A stretch of 16,321 nucleotides of DNA from Fimadaptatus sp050946055 (GTDB lineage Bacteria > Bacillota > Clostridia > Christensenellales > Aristaeellaceae), in assembly GCA_050946055.1 (NCBI GenBank), contig JBMNUB010000054.1, positions 1-16,321 on the forward strand. Direction: 5' to 3'. A program made the translations under genes and the position numbers. This document shows positions 1 to 6,392 of the stretch, piece after piece. Under the pieces are notes generated by a model. It saw nothing but the letters and a program-made list of their open reading frames with translations. It had not been told where the DNA came from and searched no databases. How positions within the stretch are numbered: position 1 is the first letter of the stretch; each line of letters opens with the position of its first letter.

Positions 1-69
1 TACCAGCATGTCTGTGCACAGCAGCTCGATTGCCTGCCGCTGTTCGTTCTCTCGGTTCATCATTTTCAT
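1..69 (-). CDS. Transposase N-terminus, IS1182-like (partial, runs off left edge)
   Basis: Only 23 codons are inside the window, with no stop. The peptide contains NRENEQRQAIELLCTDMLV, which resembles the start of IS1182-type DDE transposases (typically an E-L/F-x-C-I-x-x-L-V-P-x-D-H-L-L-R segment); the match is from memory of the family and is short. There are three in-frame ATGs, at 69, 63 and 60. The one at 60 has an AGGTGATGA Shine-Dalgarno at the best distance (5 nt). A TGATATAAT extended -10 lies just upstream and a two-way terminator beyond it, which is a common arrangement for insertion sequences shielded from outside transcription. It could instead be some other small protein; the part that would decide is outside the window. 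Confidence 0.45.
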   Translation of the reverse strand, partial: MKMMNRENEQRQAIELLCTDMLV

Positions 70-80
70 CACCTGTGCCT

Positions 81-89
81 ATTATATCA
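81..89 (-). promoter_or_regulatory. Extended -10 promoter for the edge gene
   Basis: The minus strand reads TGATATAAT, a TGN plus perfect TATAAT. No convincing -35 is present; that position falls inside the adjacent terminator stem. The predicted start of transcription (about 74-75) lies only about 5 nt before the first possible ATG (69), so the mRNA would be almost leaderless unless the ATG at 60 is used. Confidence 0.45.
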
Positions 90-91
90 GA

Positions 92-117
92 AAAGGCCGC
101 TTATAGCGACCTTTTTT
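92..117. terminator. Intrinsic terminator, probably bidirectional
   Basis: Stem AAAGGCCGCT / AGCGACCTTT (92-101 with 105-114, one C-A mismatch), loop of 3, followed by T6 on the plus strand. On the minus strand the same stem is followed by TTTTCTG. It separates the edge transposase-like gene from the operon ending at 355. Confidence 0.7.
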
Positions 118-125
118 GACAGGCT

Positions 126-161
126 GACGCGCGCCCCTTCAGAAGCGAAGGGGCGCGCGTC
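126..161. repeat. Perfect 15-bp inverted repeat (hairpin)
   Basis: GACGCGCGCCCCTTC (126-140) and its exact complement (147-161) flank a 6-base loop. There is no T-tract directly after it on either strand, so it is not a classical terminator by itself. On the minus strand it lies 194 bases after the DUF2284 stop and just before the terminator at 92-117, so the two could work in series or form an RNA 3' end. It could also be an end structure of the neighbouring mobile element. Confidence 0.6.
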
Positions 162-162
162 C

Positions 163-302
163 GTTTAGTCGGATGTAATGAGAAGCATTAACCTGTGATT
201 GGCGCAGGGCCGCGCTGCAACTCAGCCCATGGCTCACCTGAAGGGGAAGCTGCCGCGTGAGCGGCTGAGGGGAGCCGCGCGGCTATCAAAGCAGCCTTGC
301 GC
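163..302. other. Inverted-repeat-rich intergenic stretch, possible structured RNA
   Basis: Successive pairings can be drawn: TAATG(AGAAG)CATTA; an outer stem GCGCAGG/CCTTGCGC (202-208 with 296-302, one G-U); GCCGCGC/GCGCGGC (209-215 with 277-283); CTCAGCC/GGCTGAG (221-227 with 263-269); and inside it GCCGC-GTGA-GCGGC (252-265) with a GNRA-type loop. The nesting is consistent with a folded RNA of about 100 nt, or with the 3' untranslated region of the operon to the right. Strand cannot be fixed. I matched no known riboswitch or RNA consensus. GC-rich DNA forms chance stems easily, so confidence is low. Confidence 0.3.
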
Positions 303-354
303 GCGCTGGGACTGCACTTGGGCCATATGCGATTGCCGCCTTTGATTGGGCGCG

Positions 355-894
355 TCAATCAAACAGGCACATGCCAAAGTAAGTCACGGTGTTTGCGCCG
401 TTTATGTACTTCATGCCGCACTTGCCGCACAGGCGGCTCACGTTCATGCAGTACGCTTCCAGTGAGCTTATGGCGCGTTCAGGCGCGCGGCAGGGCTGTC
501 CGTCTATCAGCGCGCAGGTCGGGCATATGTTGCATCCACCCGCAGTGAGCGCAAGATGATGCGCCATGCTAGGCGTTACGGCGGCGAATATGCGCGCGCA
601 TACCTCGGCATGGCGGCGCGCGGCTGTTTCCATGCCCTCTATATCGAACGAATCCTCAAGCGGCGCTACTGTCTGAAAGAACAGCGCGCGGCTGTACTCC
701 TTTGCCCGCGCAATCAGCACGTCGGGCTCGCCCACGTGCGGCGGACAGGCATAATTGCGCCCATAGCTGCCGCAGGCGTTGGCGGCGCAGTATGCGCGCA
801 GCGACGGGTCAAATGGTATGTCGCTTACGGCCACTATGCGCGCGTCGTGAGCGCCTTCGTTCAGGGCTATATTCAGCATGCTCTCGTCGCTCAT
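355..894 (-). CDS. DUF2284 cysteine-rich putative metal-binding protein
   Basis: 179 residues, third gene of the minus-strand operon. It matches the DUF2284 family: an N-terminal C-G-S-Y-G-R-N-Y-A-C-P-P segment (C41, C50) and a ferredoxin-like C121-x2-C124-x2-C127-x7-C135 cluster, with further cysteines at 149, 156, 159 and 176. The C121 cluster and C41/C50 could bind an Fe-S centre or another metal (inference). No signal peptide or membrane segment is seen, so it is cytoplasmic. Two adjacent ATGs exist, at 897 and 894; I chose 894 because the GGAGGA at 906-901 is 6 nt away, against 3 nt for 897. The start overlaps the aminotransferase stop, implying coupled translation. The reaction is unknown for the family; the context suggests a link to amino-acid or redox metabolism. 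Confidence 0.85.
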   Translation of the reverse strand: MSDESMLNIALNEGAHDARIVAVSDIPFDPSLRAYCAANACGSYGRNYACPPHVGEPDVLIARAKEYSRALFFQTVAPLEDSFDIEGMETAARRHAEVCARIFAAVTPSMAHHLALTAGGCNICPTCALIDGQPCRAPERAISSLEAYCMNVSRLCGKCGMKYINGANTVTYFGMCLFD

Positions 895-2087
895 CATATC
901 TCCTCCCGGCGCAGTTCCTCCACGAATTCGGCTATGCGCTCCAGCGCTATCTTGAGCTTGGCCATGCTGGTGGCATAGGAACAGCGCACATAGCCCTCGC
1001 CACCCTCGCCAAACGCATCGCCCGGCACGCAGGCGACCTTCTTGGCCGACAGCAGCCGCTGGCAGAACTCGGCGGAGCTAAGCCCGGTGGACTCTATGCA
1101 CGGGAACACGTAGAACGCGCCGCGCGGCTCAAAGCACTTGAGTCCCATGTCGTTAAAGCCCTTGACCATCATGCGGCGGCGGCGGTCGTATTCGCGGGTC
1201 ATCTCGCGCACCTTGGCAAAGCCGGTCTCAAAGCCATCGCGCAGTCCTTCCAGAGCGGCGGCCTGTGCAGCGGTGGGCGCGCACATTATGGTGTACTGAT
1301 GTATCTTGACCAGAGGCTTCATTATCTCGCGGGGCGCGCAGGCATAGCCTATGCGCCAGCCGGTCATGGCAAATGCCTTGGAGAAGCCGTTGAGCGTTAT
1401 GGTGCGCTCTCGCATGCCCTCTATCGAGGCAAAGCTTACGTGGCTGGCGTCGCCGTAGGTCAGCTCGGAGTATATCTCGTCGGATATGACGAATATGTCC
1501 GTGCCGCGCAGCACGTCGGCTATGGCGCTCAGCTCGTCGCGCGTGAGTATAGCGCCGGTGGGGTTGTTGGGGTAGGGCAGTATCAGCGCCTTGGTGCGCG
1601 GGGTGATGGCGCGGCGCACGGTGTCGGCGGTGAGCTTGAAGTCATCCTCCACGCGCGTGCGCAGCGGCACGGGTACTGCGCCTGCGAACACTATGCCCGG
1701 CTGATAGGACACATACGCCGGGTCAGGCACCATTACCTCGTCGCCCGGCTCGCACAGCGTGCGCAGCGCCAGGTCTATGCCCTCGCTCGCGCCGATGGTT
1801 ACGCATATCTCGTCCTTGGGATCGTATTTTACGCGGCAGCGCTCCTCCAGATAGCGGGCTATGGCGCTGCGCAGCTCGATAGTACCCCAGTTGGAGGTGT
1901 AGTGCGTCTGGCCCTGTTCAAGTGAGTATATGGCGGCTTCGCGCATGTTCCAAGGTGTCACGAAGTCCGGCTCGCCCACGCCCAGCGATATGGCATCCTT
2001 CATGGTGGCGACTATGTCGAAGAACTTGCGTATGCCGGAAGGCGGCGTGTCCAGCACGCGGCGGCAAAGGAGCTTATCGTAATTCAC
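894..2087 (-). CDS. PLP-dependent class I aminotransferase (AlaT/aspartate aminotransferase-like)
   Basis: 397 residues, full length for fold-type I aminotransferases. Visible landmarks: GVGEPDF (36-42), the N-N-P-T-G substrate/PLP segment (174-178), S-D-E-I-Y (202-206) with the PLP-ring aspartate D203, the Schiff-base lysine K237 in NGFSKAFAMTGWR, and the carboxylate-binding arginine R368 in YVRCSYATS. It moves an amino group between an amino acid and a 2-oxo acid in the cytoplasm. The neighbouring Lrp-type gene mirrors the alaR-alaT pair of Bacillus subtilis, so alanine/pyruvate is the likeliest substrate pair; aspartate is the alternative. The start is GTG at 2087, inside a GTGA overlap with the upstream gene's stop. 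It has only a weak ribosome site of its own, so translation is probably coupled. Confidence 0.93.
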   Translation of the reverse strand: MNYDKLLCRRVLDTPPSGIRKFFDIVATMKDAISLGVGEPDFVTPWNMREAAIYSLEQGQTHYTSNWGTIELRSAIARYLEERCRVKYDPKDEICVTIGASEGIDLALRTLCEPGDEVMVPDPAYVSYQPGIVFAGAVPVPLRTRVEDDFKLTADTVRRAITPRTKALILPYPNNPTGAILTRDELSAIADVLRGTDIFVISDEIYSELTYGDASHVSFASIEGMRERTITLNGFSKAFAMTGWRIGYACAPREIMKPLVKIHQYTIMCAPTAAQAAALEGLRDGFETGFAKVREMTREYDRRRRMMVKGFNDMGLKCFEPRGAFYVFPCIESTGLSSAEFCQRLLSAKKVACVPGDAFGEGGEGYVRCSYATSMAKLKIALERIAEFVEELRREEI

Positions 2088-2581
2088 GGCGACACCGCCA
2101 GTCTGCCATCCTCACGCTCGCCGCCCTCGAATATCACGCCATCCTCCTTGTACTTCTTGAGCATGAAGTGGGTGGCGGTGGATATGACCGAGTCCAGCGT
2201 GGACAGCTTTTCTGCCACGAAGAAGGCCAGCTGGCGCATGGTGCGCGCCTCGACTATCACGCAAAGGTCATAGCCGCCGCTCATGAGGTACACAGAGCGC
2301 ACCTCCTCATAGCGGTATATGCGCGAGGCTATGGCGTCAAAGCCCTGATCGCGCTGCGGGGTCACGCGCACTTCGATTATTGCCTCCACGCGCTCTGTGG
2401 TAGTGCGATCCCAGTTTATAAGCGCCGGGTATTTGAGTATTATCTTTTCGCGCTCAAGATTGGCTATGGACTCGCGTATCTCGCTCGCGTCATGGCCGGT
2501 CATGGTGGCGATGTCATCTATGCCGGTGCGCGAATCCGCGTACAGTATCTCAAGTATGCTCATGTCCAGTGTGGAAAGCAT
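2084..2581 (-). CDS. Lrp/AsnC family transcriptional regulator (AlaR-like)
   Basis: 165 residues with the usual two parts: an N-terminal winged helix-turn-helix (about 1-60) and a C-terminal RAM/AsnC ligand domain (about 66-142) carrying SVYLMSGGYDL (96-106). The segment ATHFMLKKYKEDGVIF (136-151) is the ending I know from AlaR-type Lrp proteins encoded next to alaT. It probably senses an amino acid such as alanine and controls its own operon (inference). It is the first gene of the operon. AAGGAGGA lies 6 nt before the ATG, and the stop overlaps the GTG of the aminotransferase. The last 14 residues or so are an acidic/hydrophilic tail. Confidence 0.92.
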   Translation of the reverse strand: MLSTLDMSILEILYADSRTGIDDIATMTGHDASEIRESIANLEREKIILKYPALINWDRTTTERVEAIIEVRVTPQRDQGFDAIASRIYRYEEVRSVYLMSGGYDLCVIVEARTMRQLAFFVAEKLSTLDSVISTATHFMLKKYKEDGVIFEGGEREDGRLAVSP

Positions 2582-2606
2582 ATCGATTCCTCCTTGGCTG
2601 TAATAC

Positions 2607-2617
2607 TAAACAGTTTA
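2607..2617. promoter_or_regulatory. Palindrome over the -10 of the Lrp operon, possible operator
   Basis: TAAACAGTTTA is an 11-base perfect palindrome covering the -10 hexamer. Its location suits autoregulation by the Lrp-type product, but Lrp sites are loosely defined, so this is inference. A similar palindrome, TTAACAGTTAA, lies upstream of the murA promoter at 7743-7753. Confidence 0.3.
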
Positions 2618-2640
2618 CCGCTTTGACGCGCTCAAGTCAA
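2612..2640 (-). promoter_or_regulatory. Sigma-A type promoter of the Lrp-aminotransferase-DUF2284 operon
   Basis: On the minus strand TTGACT (2640-2635), a 17-base spacer, and TAAACT (2617-2612). Transcription would start near 2605, giving a leader of about 24 nt that contains the AAGGAGGA ribosome site. Confidence 0.75.
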
Positions 2641-2866
2641 GCGCCATGAGCGCGCGAGGCCATGTCAGCGTGCGTCTGGCGCAAAAACGGGGCGCTCATG
2701 CGCAGTATATGCGCCAAAAACGGGACGCGCGGATTGAGACTGATAGGGCGTTCATGCAGCTACGGCGCATGACGGCATATCGCGCCATAGGCAGGCAAGC
2801 CGGCGCATCGAATTTGTCATGGGCATGCCGTATTACGCGCGGCGCAGCCCCGCCTGCCGCGCTGCC

Positions 2867-2905
2867 ATATGCGGCTCAGGCTCAAAGATGGCGCGAGCCG
2901 CATAT
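2867..2905. repeat. 11-bp inverted repeat downstream of the first URO-D gene
   Basis: ATATGCGGCTC (2867-2877) and its exact complement (2895-2905) with a 17-base loop. It lies just beyond the hairpin at 2911-2940 in the direction of URO-D transcription. No T-tract follows. The rest of 2641-2866 holds no gene that I can support; it contains a 9-bp inverted repeat (CATGAGCGC near 2645 with GCGCTCATG near 2692-2700). Confidence 0.45.
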
Positions 2906-2910
2906 AGTAC

Positions 2911-2940
2911 CGCCCGAAGCGGACAGAGCCGCTTCGGGCG
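2911..2940 (-). terminator. Terminator-like hairpin after the first URO-D gene
   Basis: Perfect 12-bp stem CGCCCGAAGCGG / CCGCTTCGGGCG with a 6-base loop, 19 bases after the URO-D stop on the minus strand. The expected run of T is missing on both sides, so termination may need help from the next inverted repeat or be Rho-assisted. Confidence 0.5.
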
Positions 2941-2959
2941 ATACAGGCGCGCTAGGCGC

Positions 2960-4195
2960 TTACTTTTCGGAACATTCGCGGATTATCTCCACATAGCGGC
3001 GCACCTTGGCTATGTCGTTGTGGACGGTGTATACGTCGCGCTGGGAGAACTCCACCTCGCAGCCGCGCGCCGCCTCCATGGTGCGGGTCATGACCTTGCG
3101 CGTGGCATCCTCGTCCAGCACTACCTCGGTACCCAGTATGTTGGGGGTGGGCTTGCGGTGGTAGACTATGTTGGTGCCGCGCAGGCGCTCGCCCATTACG
3201 TCCTCGTTGCACCAGGGCGATATGGATACCTTGCGCAGGTTGGGTATCTCGTGCAGGCACTTGTCCCAGATGGGATCGACGGCCTCGCAGCAGCCGTAGG
3301 ACAGCATGCCGTACTGCTCGGCTATGCGGCGATAGTAGGGGTATATGAACTCGGCATACATGTCGGGGGATATGCCGGTGGTCTCCTGAGAGTCCAGGAA
3401 GCCCCATACGTCGCGGGTGGTCAGCGGACGGCGCGCGGCCACATCCGCGCCGGGCAGCTCGTCGGTGAAGGCGAACGTGCCGTTGCCCACGCCCTCGCAG
3501 CGCGTGGTGGGCAGTATAAGTCCGCGCGTCTCGCGGAACTTGAAGTACTCCAGATAGTCGTTTGCCAGCATGTCCATCATCTTGTGGAACAGCTCGGGAT
3601 AGTCGTACATAGAGAACAGCATGTTCTCCATGCTCATTATGTGGACTATGCACTGCGTAGGCACGGCGTACAGGCCGCTGCCGGTCAGGCGCGCGGGCAG
3701 TATATCGCCAAACAGCGAATCGTAAAGCTCAAGGCGGCTCTGAGACTTCTGCATGTCAGCGCCGTAGGTGGACTTTTTGAGCTTGCCGAAGTCCTCCTCA
3801 AGATCCACCAGCACTTCCTGGAAGTGATGTCCAAGGCCGTTGTCGCTGGCGTGATCGACCTTTACCTCTATGCCAAAGGGGACGAACCAGGTGTTTACGC
3901 CCACGGGCATGTAGTCCGGCACCACGCTGTCGTCGGCGAACAGCTCCTGCCCTACGAAGTTGGCGTAGAGCGCGTACTCTATGGCGCGCGCTTCCTCGTC
4001 CTCGCAGCGCAGCAGCGGCGGTATCACCTCGTGCGCAAACGTACCCCACTCTATGTACACCATGGGGCGCTCGCCATTGCAGGCGTTGTGCTTTATCCAG
4101 AGTCGCTCCAACTCCGCGTTTCGCGGCAGTGAAGCCAGTTCCATCTGATGAGCGGCGACCTCGCGCAGTATTTGCCTATCCTTTGCTGAGATCAT
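2960..4195 (-). CDS. Uroporphyrinogen decarboxylase (URO-D) superfamily protein
   Basis: 411 residues, longer than the roughly 350 of true HemE. It belongs to the clostridial URO-D-like group whose members begin with a segment like MISAKDRQILREVA and carry R-C-E-D-E-E-A-R (63-70). No other haem genes are near, so a role in haem synthesis is unlikely. Relatives include corrinoid-dependent methyltransferases (MtaA/MtbA type), which use a Zn-binding H-x-C...C. Here the corresponding region reads Y-G-C302-C303-E304, with a later C329 in SISPWCNED, so metal binding with altered ligands is possible (inference). No signal peptide, so cytoplasmic. The ATG was chosen for GGAGGT at 4211-4206, 10 nt upstream. 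It is transcribed divergently from a second URO-D gene. Its substrate cannot be told from sequence. Confidence 0.85.
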   Translation of the reverse strand: MISAKDRQILREVAAHQMELASLPRNAELERLWIKHNACNGERPMVYIEWGTFAHEVIPPLLRCEDEEARAIEYALYANFVGQELFADDSVVPDYMPVGVNTWFVPFGIEVKVDHASDNGLGHHFQEVLVDLEEDFGKLKKSTYGADMQKSQSRLELYDSLFGDILPARLTGSGLYAVPTQCIVHIMSMENMLFSMYDYPELFHKMMDMLANDYLEYFKFRETRGLILPTTRCEGVGNGTFAFTDELPGADVAARRPLTTRDVWGFLDSQETTGISPDMYAEFIYPYYRRIAEQYGMLSYGCCEAVDPIWDKCLHEIPNLRKVSISPWCNEDVMGERLRGTNIVYHRKPTPNILGTEVVLDEDATRKVMTRTMEAARGCEVEFSQRDVYTVHNDIAKVRRYVEIIRECSEK

Positions 4196-4256
4196 ATCGA
4201 TCCGTACCTCCAGTATGCGTATGCCCGAAATGTGCGGGCGAGTTTTGCTAAATTAG

Positions 4257-4265
4257 ATTATAGCA
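4257..4265 (-). promoter_or_regulatory. Extended -10 promoter of the first URO-D gene
   Basis: The minus strand reads TGCTATAAT (TGN plus perfect TATAAT). The -35 position has no good match, which fits the extended -10 class. Transcription would start near 4250, leaving a leader of about 55 nt. Confidence 0.6.
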
Positions 4266-4411
4266 CATGGCCGGATGCGCGTATAGCAAAAACCTTTGAT
4301 TTATGTGCGCTAATTTGCGCAGGGCAGAGCGCGCCTATGCGGCAGGCGGCGTCCTGCAAGGCACGTTACCTGGAATTAATAAAATCATATCTCGCCAAGC
4401 GCGCATACACA

Positions 4412-4420
4412 TGGTATAAT
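4412..4420 (+). promoter_or_regulatory. Extended -10 promoter facing the structured segment and the second URO-D gene
   Basis: TGGTATAAT on the plus strand, with TCGCCA (4392-4397) 17 bases upstream as a weak -35 (4 of 6). Predicted transcription start near 4427, which is 336 bases before the next start codon. Confidence 0.55.
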
Positions 4421-4426
4421 AACATA

Positions 4427-4566
4427 ACGGGCTTAATAAGCCGGTTGACCACTTTGCCGGGGAACGCGGGCGCGCAAGCGCTCAGGCGTTTGGGCGTGGC
4501 CGCGTGCGTCGGTGCAGCACCCACCGATGCGTGTGCCGCGTCTGAACGCGCGTTTCCCGGCTTTTT
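4427..4566 (+). ncRNA. Candidate structured RNA or leader between the divergent URO-D genes
   Basis: A 140-base segment runs from the predicted start site to a T5 run. Pairings: GGCTTA/TAAGCC near 4430-4442; a closing 13-bp stem GCCGGGGAACGCG/CGCGTTTCCCGGC (4456-4468 with 4549-4561, one G-U) directly followed by TTTTT; a GCGC-GCAA-GCGC hairpin with a GNRA loop (4470-4481); TCAGGCG/CGTCTGA (4482-4488 with 4539-4545); and an inner 14-bp arm with four G-U pairs (4501-4514 with 4522-4535) and a 7-base loop. The T5 after the closing stem makes it look like an independent small RNA or an attenuator. I recognise no known riboswitch consensus: no B12 box, T-box or SRP core. The overlapping open frame here looks non-coding. 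Confidence 0.42.
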
Positions 4567-4626
4567 AAGTGCCTGAATTTTGGATAAAGTGCATGTATAA
4601 AGCGCGAAACTGCATGGCGCTCATGC

Positions 4627-4648
4627 CGGACATATGGTAAAATGTCCG
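4627..4648 (+). promoter_or_regulatory. Second possible promoter/operator before the plus-strand URO-D gene
   Basis: TGGTAAAAT (4635-4643) looks like an extended -10 and sits inside a 7-bp inverted repeat CGGACAT (4627-4633) / ATGTCCG (4642-4648). No good -35. It would give a leader of about 110 nt. The overlap of -10 and palindrome suggests repressor control, but this is inference. Confidence 0.3.
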
Positions 4649-4762
4649 TAATGCGCGCGGCATGTGCCGTGCATGAGCGCGATGCCGAATGCGGCGCGCG
4701 GCTGCGGGCATGCCGCGCATATAGCGTGAACTGTATAAATCATACACAACGGAGGCAGCGCT

Positions 4763-5878
4763 ATGATCTGGGACAGAGAGCGGTATTTGGATCACATGAC
4801 ATTTGGGCATAGCGAGGGTGAGATGTTCTGCGAGCTGTTCGGCCCGCTTATAGGGCTGGAGGAGGAATGGCGTGCGCAGGGTGCGAGCGAGGACGAGCTG
4901 AGCCTCAAGGCGTTTGGCTGGGACAGCGTGCGCAAGGCCGACGCGGGCGCTGTAACCGGCGCTATTACCGGCATTGATCCGCGCGTAATAAGCGAGGATG
5001 AGCGCGAGGTGATATCGATTGACCGCATGGGGCGGCGCGTCAAGCTGTGCAAGGGCAGCGCGACCATACCTCTGCCCATGGACTACGTGGTCAAGACCGA
5101 GGACGACTGGGCGCGCATAAGGCACTGGTATGAGTTCGACGAGCGCCGCGTGGACGTGGAGCGGCTTGAGCGCCTGCGCGACATGCAGCGCGAGGGCGTG
5201 CTTATAACCGCGGCCATGCCGGGCGGCTTTGACGAGCCGCGCGAGCTGATGGGCGAGGCCGGGCTGTGCATGGCGTATTACGACATGCCGGACATGGTGC
5301 GCGACATGCTGGATGTCATGTCGGACACCTGCCTCAGGGTGTTTGAGCGCGTGAGCGACTATGTGACCATAGACGTGCTGTGCGTACATGAGGACATGGC
5401 CGGCAAGAGCGGCCCGCTGGTGGGCGCGCGGCAGGTGGACGAGTTTATCGGGCCGTATTACCGGCGCGTGTGGGAGCCTGTGCGCGCATCCGGCGGCCGT
5501 CTGTTCTCCCAGGACAGCGACGGCAACATGGAGGCGGTCATAGACGCCTTCCTGCGCGCGGGCATAAACTGCATGTACCCCTGCGAGCCGCGCGCGGGCA
5601 TGGATATGGTGGCGCTGCGCAAGAAGTACGGAAACAGGCTGGCCTTCAAGGGCGGCATAGACAAGTTCGCGCTGCGCGGCACTCTGGATGACGTGCGCCG
5701 CGAGCTGGAGTACAAGCTCTGCCCGGAGATGATGGGCGGCGGCACGGTGTTCGCGCTGGATCACCGCATACCCAACGGCGTGCCGATAGAGAACTACCGC
5801 TACTATGTGCAGCTGGGGCGCGAGATGCTGGGGCTGGAACCCGCCCGGCCCAGCGAGCATGTGCGCATGGCGTTCTGA
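4763..5878 (+). CDS. Uroporphyrinogen decarboxylase (URO-D) superfamily protein
   Basis: 371 residues. Visible URO-D features are I-D-V-L-C-V-H-E-D-M-A-G (203-214), the F-I-G-P-Y-Y-R-R block (228-235), C-M-Y-P-C-E-P (270-276) and K-G-G-I-D (296-300). The H-x-C-G zinc motif of corrinoid methyltransferases is replaced by D251-x-D253-G-N, so zinc use of that kind is unlikely. There is no haem gene nearby, so I do not call it HemE. The ATG has GGAGG 7 nt upstream. It is only distantly related to its divergent neighbour (different length and motif set), so the pair is probably not a recent duplication. Members of this branch often sit in sugar or polyol catabolism loci in gut Clostridia (recollection, not shown here). 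Cytoplasmic; substrate unknown. Confidence 0.87.
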   Translation: MIWDRERYLDHMTFGHSEGEMFCELFGPLIGLEEEWRAQGASEDELSLKAFGWDSVRKADAGAVTGAITGIDPRVISEDEREVISIDRMGRRVKLCKGSATIPLPMDYVVKTEDDWARIRHWYEFDERRVDVERLERLRDMQREGVLITAAMPGGFDEPRELMGEAGLCMAYYDMPDMVRDMLDVMSDTCLRVFERVSDYVTIDVLCVHEDMAGKSGPLVGARQVDEFIGPYYRRVWEPVRASGGRLFSQDSDGNMEAVIDAFLRAGINCMYPCEPRAGMDMVALRKKYGNRLAFKGGIDKFALRGTLDDVRRELEYKLCPEMMGGGTVFALDHRIPNGVPIENYRYYVQLGREMLGLEPARPSEHVRMAF

Positions 5879-6060
5879 CGCGGCATCAATGTGAGCCGGG
5901 CGATATGCGCGGCCATGACGATGCGCAAAGGACAAGGCGCGGCTATGGCCGTTACAGCGGCGCGCGGCATGGGCGCGGAGACATGGCTCAAGCCTGCGCG
6001 GCTGGCAAAGTCGCGCGGCAGGCGCATAGTCATTATGGCGGGCAAATTGGCATATAGATA
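5879..6060. other. Intergenic, no gene seen
   Basis: GC-rich sequence after the URO-D stop with no ORF bearing a ribosome site. There is no terminator immediately after the URO-D stop; the first strong hairpin is at 6066-6105. From 6106 to 6392 I likewise see no convincing gene; a 44-codon frame from GTG 6151 with AAAGGAG 8 nt upstream is the only hint. Confidence 0.5.
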
Positions 6061-6065
6061 AAAAC

Positions 6066-6105
6066 GGGCGTCGCCCCTGTCGCAGTGCGGCATGGGGCGA
6101 CGCCC
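6066..6105 (-). terminator. Intrinsic terminator, best on the minus strand
   Basis: Perfect 12-bp stem GGGCGTCGCCCC / GGGGCGACGCCC (6066-6077 with 6094-6105), 16-base loop. On the minus strand the stem is followed by GTTTTTATC, a proper U-tract. It lies about 290 bases beyond the LysM gene's stop and may also stop plus-strand transcripts from the URO-D gene. Confidence 0.65.
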
Positions 6106-6392
6106 TTGGCGTCGGTCTTATGTAGGGTATCGGTCAAAGGAGAGAACTGCGTGCATCGGCGTGCTGCCAGCGCGCTTGACGCGCATGCACGGCTTTGGCG
6201 GGCGCTTTTCGAAGAATATCGCGCCTTGCGTTGCCTGGATAGCGCTAGTGCCGTGCCTTATGCGGTAGCCGTGTATACTGCCTGAACGGCGCAGCGCGCA
6301 TTGCATCCGGCCTGTGCCTCATGTCAATATTGTGCCTTGCGCCGGTCTTAAACCGCGTGCAGCGGCGCTTGACCGCGCATCGCACTCGCTCC

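Noticed and set aside
702..1925. 407-codon plus-strand open frame over the aminotransferase
   Set aside because: Shadow of the minus-strand aminotransferase, which has all PLP motifs.
2819..4132. 437-codon plus-strand open frame over the URO-D gene
   Set aside because: Antisense shadow of a recognised gene; low-complexity Ala/Gly/Tyr/His composition typical of shadows here.
4427..4762. Cobalamin riboswitch before a possibly corrinoid-linked gene
   Set aside because: No GCCACTG-type B12 box or conserved core could be found on the plus strand.
4565..5935. 456-codon minus-strand open frame over the second URO-D gene
   Set aside because: Antisense shadow; His/Ala-rich with no domain.
6151..6285. 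Small plus-strand ORF, GTG start with AAAGGAG 8 nt upstream, 44 aa
   Set aside because: The ribosome site is fair, but the peptide has no recognisable features and lies in a terminator-to-gene gap; not enough to call.
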